Assembly (NCBI GenBank): GCA_028583685.1
Contig: JAMXIF010000051.1
Location: forward strand, 51,649,191 to 51,713,190
Length of the DNA stretch: 64,000 bases
Source of the DNA: Petaurus breviceps papuanus
Lineage: Eukaryota > Chordata > Mammalia > Diprotodontia > Petauridae
Direction: 5' to 3'
Notes under the pieces: model-generated
Seen by the model: only the letters and a program-made list of their open reading frames with translations
Told to the model about the DNA's origin: nothing
Databases searched by the model: none
Shown: positions 53,641 through 62,356 of the stretch, in pieces
How the letters are laid out: each line of letters opens with the position of its first letter
How positions within the stretch are numbered: position 1 is the stretch's first letter
Made by a program: the position numbers and the translations under genes

Positions 53641-54485
53641 CTGAGAGATGGTCTTCCTTTACAGAAATTAGACATTCAATGAGTATATCACTTGTCACTA
53701 GCCTAGATAATAGTCATTAAACTATTATTAGTCATTAACACTGCTGGAAGAATTAGAAAACTTATCAGAGTGTAGGGTCCTGAGTAGCATGTAACAAAGT
53801 TAATATATTTGGATGGGCAGACAGTTTATTGTTTTGGAGGGACCCTATTAGAGCTACTTACTTAACTGGAGTACCATTGCTTTCCCAAGACAGTGGGGAA
53901 GAAAGGCATGCAAAGAAATGGAATTGTGTTGAGATCACCTTTTTCTCCTTCATGACAATACCCCAGTCAAATATTTTAAGAGTAGAAAATGTTTAAAGTC
54001 ATATTAATACTGAGGGAAGTAGGAAGATAACAATGAAAATATAATATGCCTTTAAAAATATGAGGTCAGACATCTTCAGATGAAATGTATTTAAGATGAA
54101 AATATATCATTTCCTCTTAATGGCAAAGGGGAAAAAAGACTTTTATGTAAGTTTTTTCTAGCTAAAATTCTGCAGACTGAAGAGATTATCAAATTCTAAA
54201 AAATACACTATTAAGGTGATATACCATTTTTCAGGTCATAAATCCCTGCTTGTTCAATGCTTCCCAGTTTTTATGACCATTACTAAAAGGCTCCTTCTGC
54301 ACTGCAAGGAAAAAAAAAAACTTCAAATTTTTGTCACCAAATATGAAGCTGTCCCACCATATTGTGGCCAATTTTTTAAACTGTCCATTATAAAGAACTT
54401 TGGACTTAAGGACAGAATTTTATCTTAACTTGAAAATAATCCAATTTATGAGTTAGATGTATAACATATTTGATTATGTATTAGT
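53641..54485. other. Unassigned AT-rich stretch
   Basis: About 840 bp with no recognised repeat. A 70-codon frame at 54216-54428 has no named feature. Confidence 0.35.
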
Positions 54486-54486
54486 A

Positions 54487-54665
54487 CATTCATTTAACAA
54501 GTATTTATTCAGAAGCTGCTGTGTGCCAGACACTGTACTAAGTTCCAAGGATACAAAGGCAAGATGAAACAACCCCTACTCTCAAGGAGCTTACATTCTA
54601 TTGAGGAAATCAACACATGTACAAATGAATAAATATAAGCATTATTACAAATAAATACAAATAAT
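54487..54665 (-). mobile_element. L2 3' end, antisense
   Basis: 'catttaacaagtatttattc', 'gctgtgtgccagacactgta' and 'actctcaaggagcttacatt' form a well-kept reversed tail. Confidence 0.85.
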
Positions 54666-54714
54666 TTTAGAAAGGTAGAGTGCAAAAGAAATATTGCCTT
54701 AGCAGAGTAGCTTA

Positions 54715-54882
54715 ACATTCTGAGGCCTCAGCTTTCTTACCTATAAAATAAATTGGGGTACAGGGGATGGGAGAAGTACATGATCCCAAATGTGGGGATC
54801 TAGCTCTAGTGAGGTCGAGCATGTGGGCTTATTACCCCCATTTTAGAGATGAATAGATAGGTTCAAACAAGAAAAGTGACAC
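54715..54882. mobile_element. MIR pieces in both orientations
   Basis: 'gaggcctcagctttcttacc' (sense, 54715-54780) and 'cccccattttagagatgaat' (antisense, 54833-54880) are short MIR-like parts. Confidence 0.45.
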
Positions 54883-54887
54883 TGATT

Positions 54888-54975
54888 ATTAGATTGTAAC
54901 CTCCTAAAGGGCAGTATTATCTTTTGTCTCTTTTTTTATACCCAGCATTTAGCACAGTACCTAGAATAGAACTTT
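54888..54975 (+). mobile_element. L2 3' end, sense
   Basis: 'tagattgtaacctcctaaag', 'ggcagtattatcttttgtct' and 'catttagcacagtacctaga' are the L2 terminus. The antisense L1 tail starts about 10 bp further on. Confidence 0.7.
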
Positions 54976-54984
54976 CAATATTCA

Positions 54985-56845
54985 CTTCCACAAGCTTTTG
55001 AGTTTTTAATTTTTCTCCCTTTCTCCTATCCCCCCTTCCCAAGATGATGTGCAATCTGATATAGGCTCTACATATATTTGTATTAAACATGTTTTCACAT
55101 TAGTCATTTTGCAAAGAAAAATTAAGACTAATGAGAGGAACCACAAGAAAGAAGAAACAAAACAACAACAAAAAGCGAGCAAATAGTATGCTCCGATTGG
55201 TATTCAGATTCCATGCTTCTTTTTCGAGATGTGGACAGCATTTTCTGTCCTGAGTCTTTTGGAGTTGTCTTAGATCCTTGTATTACTGAGAAGAGCCATG
55301 TCAATGAAATTTAGTCATTATACAATGTGACTGTTACTATATATAATGTTCTGTTGCTTACTTCATTCTGCATCAGTTCATATAAGTCTTTCCAGGTTTT
55401 CCTCAAGTCTGCCTTCTCATCATCCCCTATACCACAATAGTATTCCATTACATTCATATATGACAACCTTTTTAGCCATTCCCCAATTGATAGGCATCTG
55501 CTCAATTTCCAATTTTTGGCCACCCCAAAAAGAGCTGCCATAAATATTTTTTGAGTATGTGGGTCCTTTTCTTATGTTTATAATCTCTTTGGGATATAGA
55601 CCTAGAAGTGTTATGCCTGGGTCAAAGGGTATGCACAGTTTTATAACCCTTTGGATTTAGTTCCAAATTGCTCTCCAGAATGGTTGGATCAATTCACAAC
55701 TTCACTAACAATGCATTAGTATTCCATTTTCCCCACATGTTTTCCAACATCTATCATTTTCCTGTTTTGTCATGTTAGCCAATCTGATAGGTGTGATGTG
55801 GTACCTCAGATTTGTTTTGATTTGCATTTCTCTAATCAATAGTGATTTAGAGCATTTTTTCATATGACTATAGATAGCTTTAATTTCTTCATCTGAAAAC
55901 TGCCCATTCATATCCTTTGACTATTTATCAATTGGGGAATGACTTATATTCTAATAAATTTGACTCAGTTCTCTATGTATTTTAGAAATGAGGCCTTTTA
56001 TCAGAGGCTCTGGCTATAAAAATTATTTCCCAGCTTTCTTCTTCCCTCATAAGCTTGGTTGCGATGGCTTTGTTCTTGAAATTTTTTTAATTTAATGTAA
56101 TCAAACTCATCCATTTTGTATTCCATAATTTTCTCTATTTCTTGTTTGCTCATGAATTCTTCCCTTCTCCATAGATCTCACATGTAAAACTATTTCTTTC
56201 CCTTCTAGTTTGCTTATAGTATCAGTCTTTATATCTAAATTATGTATCCATTTTGACTTTATCTTGATATAGGGTATAAGATGTTCCATGCCTAGTTTCT
56301 GACATACTATTTTTCAGTTTTCCCAGCAGTTTTTGTTAAATAGTGAGTTCTCATCCCATAAGCTAGAGTCATTAGATTTATCAAACAGTAGATTACTATA
56401 GTCATTGACTATTGTCTTACAAACCTAACCTATTCCTCTGATCCACTGCTTTATTTTCTTAGCCGGTACTTTTGATACTTGCTGCTTTGTAATATAATTT
56501 AAGATCTGCTGCAGCTAGGCCACCTTCCCTTGCATTTCTTTTCATCAATTACCTTGATATTCTGGAACTTTTGCTCTCCCAGATGAATTTTGTTATTATT
56601 TTTCCCAGCTCTATAAAATAATTTTTGGTAGTTTTATTGGTATGGCACTGAAGAAGTAAATTAATTGAGGTAGAATTGTCACTTTTATTATATAGTAGCT
56701 TGGCCTACCCATGAGCAATTAACATTTTTTTTTCAATTATTTAGATCTGATGTTATTTTTGTAATTGTTTTGCAATTGTGTTCCTATATTACCTGGGTTT
56801 GGAAATGTTTCTTGAATGACAAATGTAGCTTGTGATACAGCTGGA
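54985..56845 (-). mobile_element. L1 LINE, 5'-truncated, antisense
   Basis: About 1.85 kb of 3' UTR and ORF2 C-terminal half. Minus-strand pieces read SIGEWLKRL and YCGIGDDEKADLRKTWKDLY (55311-55541), MNGQFSDEEIKAIYSHMKKC and SLLIREMQIKTNLRYHITP (55705-55911), and HNLDIKTDTISKLEGKEI (56107-56289), all in L1 ORF2 order but separated by stops and shifts. The 5' break is near 56845. It is the longest and least diverged L1 ORF2 segment in the window. Confidence 0.92.
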
Positions 56846-57064
56846 TCAGGTCAGCTTTTCTGATTGCACGGCCAGGACTTGTTTTATGACTCTAGACTGT
56901 ATCCATTTCAGAATAGCTAAACAGGGTTAAAGAAGAATATAGAATTGGAACCAGAGTTCTCATTATTTAGAGATAATTAGTTCAAATGAGTACATTTTGT
57001 CACCATTAGTACTATGCTTTAACTAGTTGAGTTAATTATTGCAAAAATAGTTTTGCTTATAATT

Positions 57065-57330
57065 AATTTCAATTCAACAAATCACAAGTATTTATTGTAT
57101 GCCAGGCACCCAGTGAGACCTTGGGAATAGAAAAGTCATTAAATCAAGTAAATAATCATTTATTAAGCACTTACTATCAGTCAGACATTGTGCTAGGCCC
57201 TGGGGATACAAGTACAAGCAAAAAGAAAGACAATCCCTATCTTCAAGGAGCTTACTCTTCAATGGGAGATGAGGAAACATAAAACAAAAAGCTGTAAGAA
57301 GATGTGAGGTCCTGATGTGGGATCATGGTG
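57065..57330 (-). mobile_element. Two L2 3' ends in tandem, antisense
   Basis: Two reversed tails follow one another: 57065-57136 ('atttattgtatgccaggcac') and 57138-57330 ('atttattaagcacttactat', 'gtgctaggccctggggatac', 'tatcttcaaggagcttactc'). Two separate insertions or a duplication could explain this. Confidence 0.8.
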
Positions 57331-57672
57331 GGATCATAAACCTGTTGAATCAGGGGCAGAACCCAGAGTAAAGTAAAGGCCTACATGTGGATAGCCTGGC
57401 TCCTTTTTTTAAAAAAATGTTCTGGATAAACTGACTTATCACAAAAAGGACTTCAAAGGCAGAGTGATCTAGGGTGAGAAGGCAGCTAGGGTGGCATGAT
57501 ATGAAATAAATTGTCCCCATCCACAAAGACCTTGCAATTCACTGCATTGGGAAGGGGTTTAAGCATGTTCAAATAAAAGCAGATACAAAAGTGTATAGAG
57601 AATAATGCAAATATCAAGAGGGTATGAGTGCTAATAATAGAAAAGGTCAGGCATAATATGTAATGTCTTATC
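57331..57672. other. Mostly unassigned, L2-like at right
   Basis: 'cccatccacaaagaccttgc' at 57515-57535 recalls reversed L2, otherwise nothing is assignable. Confidence 0.35.
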
Positions 57673-57673
57673 T

Positions 57674-57917
57674 GGACTAGGTGGCAGGGTGCATAGAGAG
57701 CTGGCCCTGGAGTCGGGAAGATTCATCTTCTTGAGTTCAAAAATTTGGGCTCAGATACTTACTGTGTCCCTGGGCAAGTCACTTAACCCCATTTTCCTCA
57801 TTTGAAAAAATGAACTGGAGAAGGAAATGGTAAACCACTCTAGTATCTTTGCCAAGAAAACCCCCAATGGGGTCATGAAAAGTCAGTTATGACAGAAAAA
57901 TGATGGAACAACAACAA
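57674..57917 (+). mobile_element. RTE-tailed CORE-SINE (MAR1-type)
   Basis: 'gctggccctggagtcgggaa', 'ggcaagtcacttaaccccat', 'gtatctttgccaagaaaacc' and 'ccaatggggtcatgaaaagt' run to a tail ending acaacaacaaag. A short extra segment follows 'cggg'. Confidence 0.9.
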
Positions 57918-58054
57918 AGAGATTCTCTGAAGGATGAGTGAATTCCCAACATAGGGAACCATTTGTCCCTAGATAAGAGAATCAGAAGATATAATTTCAT
58001 GAACAAGCAAGGCCTTCTAAGTATGATGGAGAAACTATACGGGAAGCAGCAAGT

Positions 58055-58225
58055 CACAGCATCAAAAGTCAGAGAACTGAAGTTTAAAGCCTCCTTTTTA
58101 TGTTTACTAGCTGTATGCCCTTGGGCAGGTCACCTAATCTCCATGGTCCTCGATTTCCTCACCTGTCAAACAAGGGGGATGAACTAGAAATCCTCTGAGG
58201 TACCTTCTAGATTTATATCCATGAA
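58055..58225 (+). mobile_element. MIR SINE
   Basis: 'actagctgtatgcccttggg', 'caggtcacctaatctccatg', 'cctcgatttcctcacctgtc' and 'gaggtaccttctagatttat' follow MIR closely. Confidence 0.8.
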
Positions 58226-58279
58226 TAATATCAAATGGACTCAAACTGTCAAATCATAGCAAGATGGGGAATGGAGTCT

Positions 58280-58420
58280 GCTATTAAGTCACCCTGACCT
58301 GGAGAATGCTGTTTCCATTCTCTGAACCTCGTTTCCTAATATGTAAAATTGGGGATGTATTAGATAGTAAATGATATAAGGTATCTTCTAATTCCAATAT
58401 TCTGCGATTCCTTGGTTCTT
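58280..58420 (+). mobile_element. MIR SINE 3' part
   Basis: 'ctctgaacctcgtttcctaa', 'tatgtaaaattggggatgta' and 'cttctaattccaatattctg' are a second MIR right behind the first, in the same orientation. Confidence 0.7.
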
Positions 58421-59395
58421 TTTACATTCTAAGAAAAGCACTAGATGTCTTTCCTTCTGTCCCATGATTCCCAAATTCTAAATTGAGTAGGGCATCTATA
58501 AAACTAAAAAAAAGGCTAAATTTAAGTGGAACTAAATATAGAAATTGAGTCTTCTGAGATTCTATTGTACTAGTACTTTATATGACTCAACTAATTCCCA
58601 TAGGTTGGCAGCCAGTCTAATTTTACATCTAGTGACTTTAGAGCTGTAAAATTGATTTCCTAATTAGGAAGAATACTTGCCCATCATCCAGCACACTTGG
58701 GGGTAATCAAAAAGAAGGTCTTTGCCATTTTTAATCAAGACATGTTCCTTTTCCCATTTTGTGGTTCACCCTATAAGGCTTCTAAGAAAAGCAGATAGTA
58801 ACCATTAACACAGCAATGCTCACCAATGTAGTAGAATTTGGCCAGGAATATTGATAGGTAAAATGGTAGATACCTCAGATGGACCTCCAGAATTATCCAT
58901 CACTCACTGCTGACCAAATCTTCCAGGCATGGGGAAATGATAGAATTTTACTTAATTACCATTTGTTCTTTCACATCAGTGAAAATGTTTACAAGTAATG
59001 TAAGTGAGTAATCCAGCATAGGGAATTTACAGAAAAAACATGTTTTGGATATTAGATACTGACAGTACCAAATGTTTCATGAGTACTAAAGTCATACCCT
59101 GGAAAGTTAAAGTTTACCCTAAAATGTTCTGGGAAAGAATGCCCCCCTTGTTCTCTCAAGTTGCTTCTGTCGTGCAATCCTACAATTCCATGATTCTGAG
59201 AACTGAAATGGGAAGAGGGTTAGAGGCACTATAACAGCAAAAGCCATCCCGCTTCCTCCCAATATGATTGCTGATACCGAAAAGTTCTGCTTCTGAGATT
59301 TAAAAAATGATTCTGTACCCTTTGGGAAGGTCAAGTCATCATCTGATGGGGTAGTGAATGAGCTGTCCTCCCCTGAGGTCGGTCATCCCCCACCA
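58421..59395. other. Long unassigned, low-repeat stretch
   Basis: Nearly 1 kb without a repeat I recognise. Frames of 64 (+) and 71 (-) codons overlap at 59040-59334 with no domain. With 40.3-41.7 kb it is among the longest apparently repeat-poor stretches. Confidence 0.35.
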
Positions 59396-59397
59396 AG

Positions 59398-59443
59398 TAA
59401 TGATTTCCTTAGTAAGCTTCCTGAGTGCAGGAACTATCTTTCC

Positions 59444-59512
<69 letters not shown>

Positions 59513-59575
59513 TGTGTATACTCAGAACTTAGCATAGTGTTTGGCACATAGTAAGTCCCTAATTAGTGGGAGGTT
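59398..59575 (+). mobile_element. L2 3' end, sense, split by a microsatellite
   Basis: 'gcttcctgagtgcaggaact' precedes and 'cagaacttagcatagtgttt', 'ggcacatagtaagtccctaa' follow the TG/CG array. The array sits where L2 normally has a 'ttctttgtatcc' stretch. Confidence 0.82.
59445..59520. repeat. (TG)n(CG)n(TG)n array
   Basis: About 75 bp of unbroken purine-pyrimidine alternation with a central run of seven to eight CG units (59482-59496). Such sequence can adopt Z-DNA. Confidence 0.97.
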
Positions 59576-59779
59576 TTTTTTTCTTTCATTCATACATTCA
59601 CCCATTCATCATTTATTCGCTCATATTGTGCCAACCTTGACATTGTTTTACTGTATATTTCAAGTAGGTAAAAGTGCCTGACAGCTCATAGGAAGTGATA
59701 ATATTCTCCACTCATATGAAAAGCTGTCATGTAGGAGAGGGGTTCAGTTGCTTGAGCCTTGCCCTGAGGTCAGAATTGG

Positions 59780-60690
59780 AAGCAGTGTGTGGAGGCTGCA
59801 ATTCTCTAATACTCCTCCAATATGTCTCACTGTAGCTCCTTAGTCTTCTTTGCTGGATCTTTATCCATATGTCACCCACTTAGCATGAGTCTCTCTCTCA
59901 AGCCTCTGTCCTGGGCCCTCTTCTCTTTTGTCTCTCTTGATAGCCTCGATACCTCTGACTGGATCCTAGCTTTAGTCTTTCCCCTTAGCTCTAGTCACCT
60001 ATTGGGCATTTGGAAATTGTTACCCTTCAGGAATCTCAAACTAGGTCTCAAACAGAATTCATTGCCTTCTAACCCAGCCAAGCTTACTCCTATTATGAGT
60101 TTCTTTATTTCTACCGCCATCCTTCTATTTAAGCAGATTCACAAGCGTAGAGTCACCTGGGACTCCTCATTCTTTCCCACCTCTAATCAGTTACCAAATC
60201 TTTTCAGTTCCACCTTTACAGTCTAATCCTTTCCTTCCCCATGCTCCAATAGCCACCATTCTAGTTCACCTGGATCACTCCAGTAGCCTCCTGCTGGTTT
60301 TCTGTGACTCAAGTCTTTCCCTTCTCCAGTCCATCCTCCATCTAGCCATCAACGTGCTATTGTAGAAGCACAGGAGTGACTGCATCACACACACCTCCAC
60401 TCCATCAACTCCAGTGTTTCCTTATGACTTCTAGGATCAGAGAGTTTGGCCAATCCTCCTTACCCTTAGCTTTACCCTACTTTTCCAGGCACATCATGTG
60501 CTTTCCTCCTTCATACATCGTATAATCCAAGCACACTGGCCTTCGTATTCCTCACACATGACATCCCACCTCCTCTCTTTTCAGTCACATCCTCATGCCT
60601 GAATTCCCTCTGACCTCAGTTTCCCTGATCAGAATCTTTTGTTTCCTTTGAAATTTAGCACAAGTGTTTCTTCTTGGATGAGACCTTTCC
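59780..60690 (+). mobile_element. L2 LINE RT-end to 3' region, sense
   Basis: 'gcctctgtcctgggccctct' corresponds to the L2 RT box that normally encodes SVLGPLLF. 'acctgggactcctcattctt', 'cagttaccaaatcttttcag' and 'ccagtccatcctccatctag' follow in L2 order. A 134-codon frame (59822-60226) is a partly open relic of ORF2. Confidence 0.8.
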
Positions 60691-61395
60691 TGATTCCTCC
60701 AATTCTACATTGGCATCTTTACTCCCTCATTCTCCCTCATTTCCTAATATCCAATATGTTATCAAGTCTTGTCATTTCTCCTTCATGCTATGTTTCACAT
60801 GCATCCCCTTTTCTCCACTCAAATAGCCACCACCCTTGTGCAAGCCCTATCAGCTCATGCCTGAACAATTCAATGATAAGCTGATTGGTTTTCCTGACTT
60901 AAGCATCTCCTCATTCCTTTGCCTCTAGCTAGCTGGCAAGGTCATCTTCCAGAAGAACATGTTTTATCTATGGCACACTCTCAATAAACTTTGTTATTGC
61001 TAGGATGAAAGGGCTTTTAAAGCCCTTTACAATGTGGTCCCTTCCCATATTTCTAGTCTTTCTATATTTTATTCCTTTCCTCTTACTATAGAATGCAGAG
61101 GCTTTCTTACTGTCCCTTATATGACACTCCATTTCCTGACTCCATTCCTTTTCATTCACTGGCCCTCCCCAAAGCCTGAAATGCTTTCTGACATTTTCTC
61201 TACCTCTTGTTTTTTTTTTTTTCAAAACTCTACTCAAATCACACAATCTACACTAGGCCTTCCCTAGTTCCCTTCCCCCACCTCCACTATTAAAACTTCC
61301 TAAAAAGATACTTTTCATTTATCTTGTACGTATCTTATATGTCTTGTTCCCTATTTTCTTAGAATGTGAGCTCGTGAGGGCATGGAATATCTTCT
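60691..61395 (+). mobile_element. Second L2 3' region, sense
   Basis: 'gttatcaagtcttgtcattt', 'ccaccacccttgtgcaagcc', 'aaagccctttacaatgtggt', 'cctgaaatgctttctgacat' and 'gaatgtgagctcgtgagggc' repeat the L2 order from a point already passed in the first copy, so this is a separate insertion or a duplicate. Confidence 0.78.
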
Positions 61396-61565
61396 TTCCT
61401 CCCCCTCCCTCCCTCCTCCACTTCCTCCTCCCCCTCATCTTCCTCTTCCTCTTCTTCTTCTTCCCTCCCTTCTTTCCTCCCTCTCTCTCCCTTCCTTCTT
61501 TCTTTCCTTCTTCCTCTCTCTCTCTCTCTCTCTCTTTCCTCCTTTCTTTCTTCCATTCTTCTTTT
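61396..61565. repeat. Pyrimidine-rich (CCT/CTT/CT)n tract
   Basis: About 170 bp nearly free of purines on the plus strand. It adjoins the tail side of the antisense SINE and probably grew partly from its poly-A tail. Frames of 65-114 codons here are artefacts. Confidence 0.9.
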
Positions 61566-61706
61566 TTTTAATGAGGCAATTGGGGTTAAGTGGCTTGCTC
61601 AGAGTCACACAGCTAGTTACTGTCAAGGGTCTGAGACCCAAATTGAACTCAAGTACTCCTCACTCCAGGGCTAGTGTTTTATCCATTGCACCACCTAGCT
61701 GCCCCT
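61566..61706 (-). mobile_element. CORE-SINE (A-tailed type), antisense
   Basis: 'gaggcaattggggttaagtg', 'gctcagagtcacacagctag', 'gaactcaagtactcctcact' and 'accacctagctgcccc' are a full SINE in reverse. L2 3'-end text lies on both sides. Confidence 0.88.
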
Positions 61707-61915
61707 TTCACTTCTTTTATGTCTAGCACTTAACCTTTCTAAGTGATTATTGACTCCTCCCCTTACAAATTATTTCACATATATATTGTGTGTGTATACG
61801 CGCACACACACACATATGTATATATAATTTATCCAATGGAATATAAGCTTCTTGAAGGCAAGAACTGTTTATTTTTTTTCTTTTTTAGAGCAATGCTTGG
61901 CACATAGTAACATTT
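61707..61915 (+). mobile_element. L2 3'-end pieces, sense
   Basis: 'ttatgtctagcacttaacct' (61715-61760) continues the interrupted L2. 'gaatataagcttcttgaagg' and 'agcaatgcttggcacatagt' (61838-61915) are another L2 terminus. Confidence 0.65.
61780..61832. repeat. TG/CA palindromic microsatellite
   Basis: tgtgtgtatacgcgcacacacaca is preceded and followed by tatata-type runs, giving an imperfect inverted repeat of about 50 bp. Confidence 0.85.
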
Positions 61916-61944
61916 TGGGATATGGATTGGAATTGAATCTGGGA

Positions 61945-62152
61945 TTTCCCTGATATATAGAACTCCCAGAGGAGGAAATTCCCTTTACCCCTGAAAGTTG
62001 GCCCCTTTTCTGAAAATTATCATCTTAGATAGTTGTCTAGAGCACTGAGAGGTTAGATTACTTGACCAAAGTCACACAGCCAGTATATATCAAAGCTGAG
62101 AAGGCTCTATGTCTTCCTGGTTCCAAAACCAACTTTTTAACTGGTATACTAT
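61945..62152 (-). mobile_element. Ther-2-like CORE-SINE, antisense
   Basis: 'agaactcccagaggaggaaa', 'gttgtctagagcactgagag', 'gaccaaagtcacacagccag' and 'tcttcctggttccaaaacc' are in reverse order of the element at 43.1 and 47.4 kb. Confidence 0.75.
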
Positions 62153-62355
62153 GATGTCTTATTGAGTAGCTACTCAGTAACTATTACCTCAATGATAGTA
62201 GGTCTAGGTTTGCAAATTACTCTTGAGAAAAATAATTTGAAGTCAATATTAAGTGGATTAAGTGAATCAGGGATTCCATAAGTCATAATAGTTTATGTCA
62301 TGAAGACCTCACCAAAGAAATCCCAAATGAAGTTTCCCTTTTAAAAACTAATCTT
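62153..62355. other. Unassigned spacer
   Basis: I see no element between the SINE and the L1 5' end. Confidence 0.35.
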
Positions 62356-62356
62356 A

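Noticed and set aside
59822-60226. 134-codon plus-strand frame as a gene
   Set aside because: The sequence follows L2 order from the RT box onward, so it is a transposon relic.
61344-61726. 114-codon and neighbouring frames in the CT-rich tract
   Set aside because: They are serine/leucine/proline or glutamate/arginine low-complexity translations of a pyrimidine repeat joined to a SINE.
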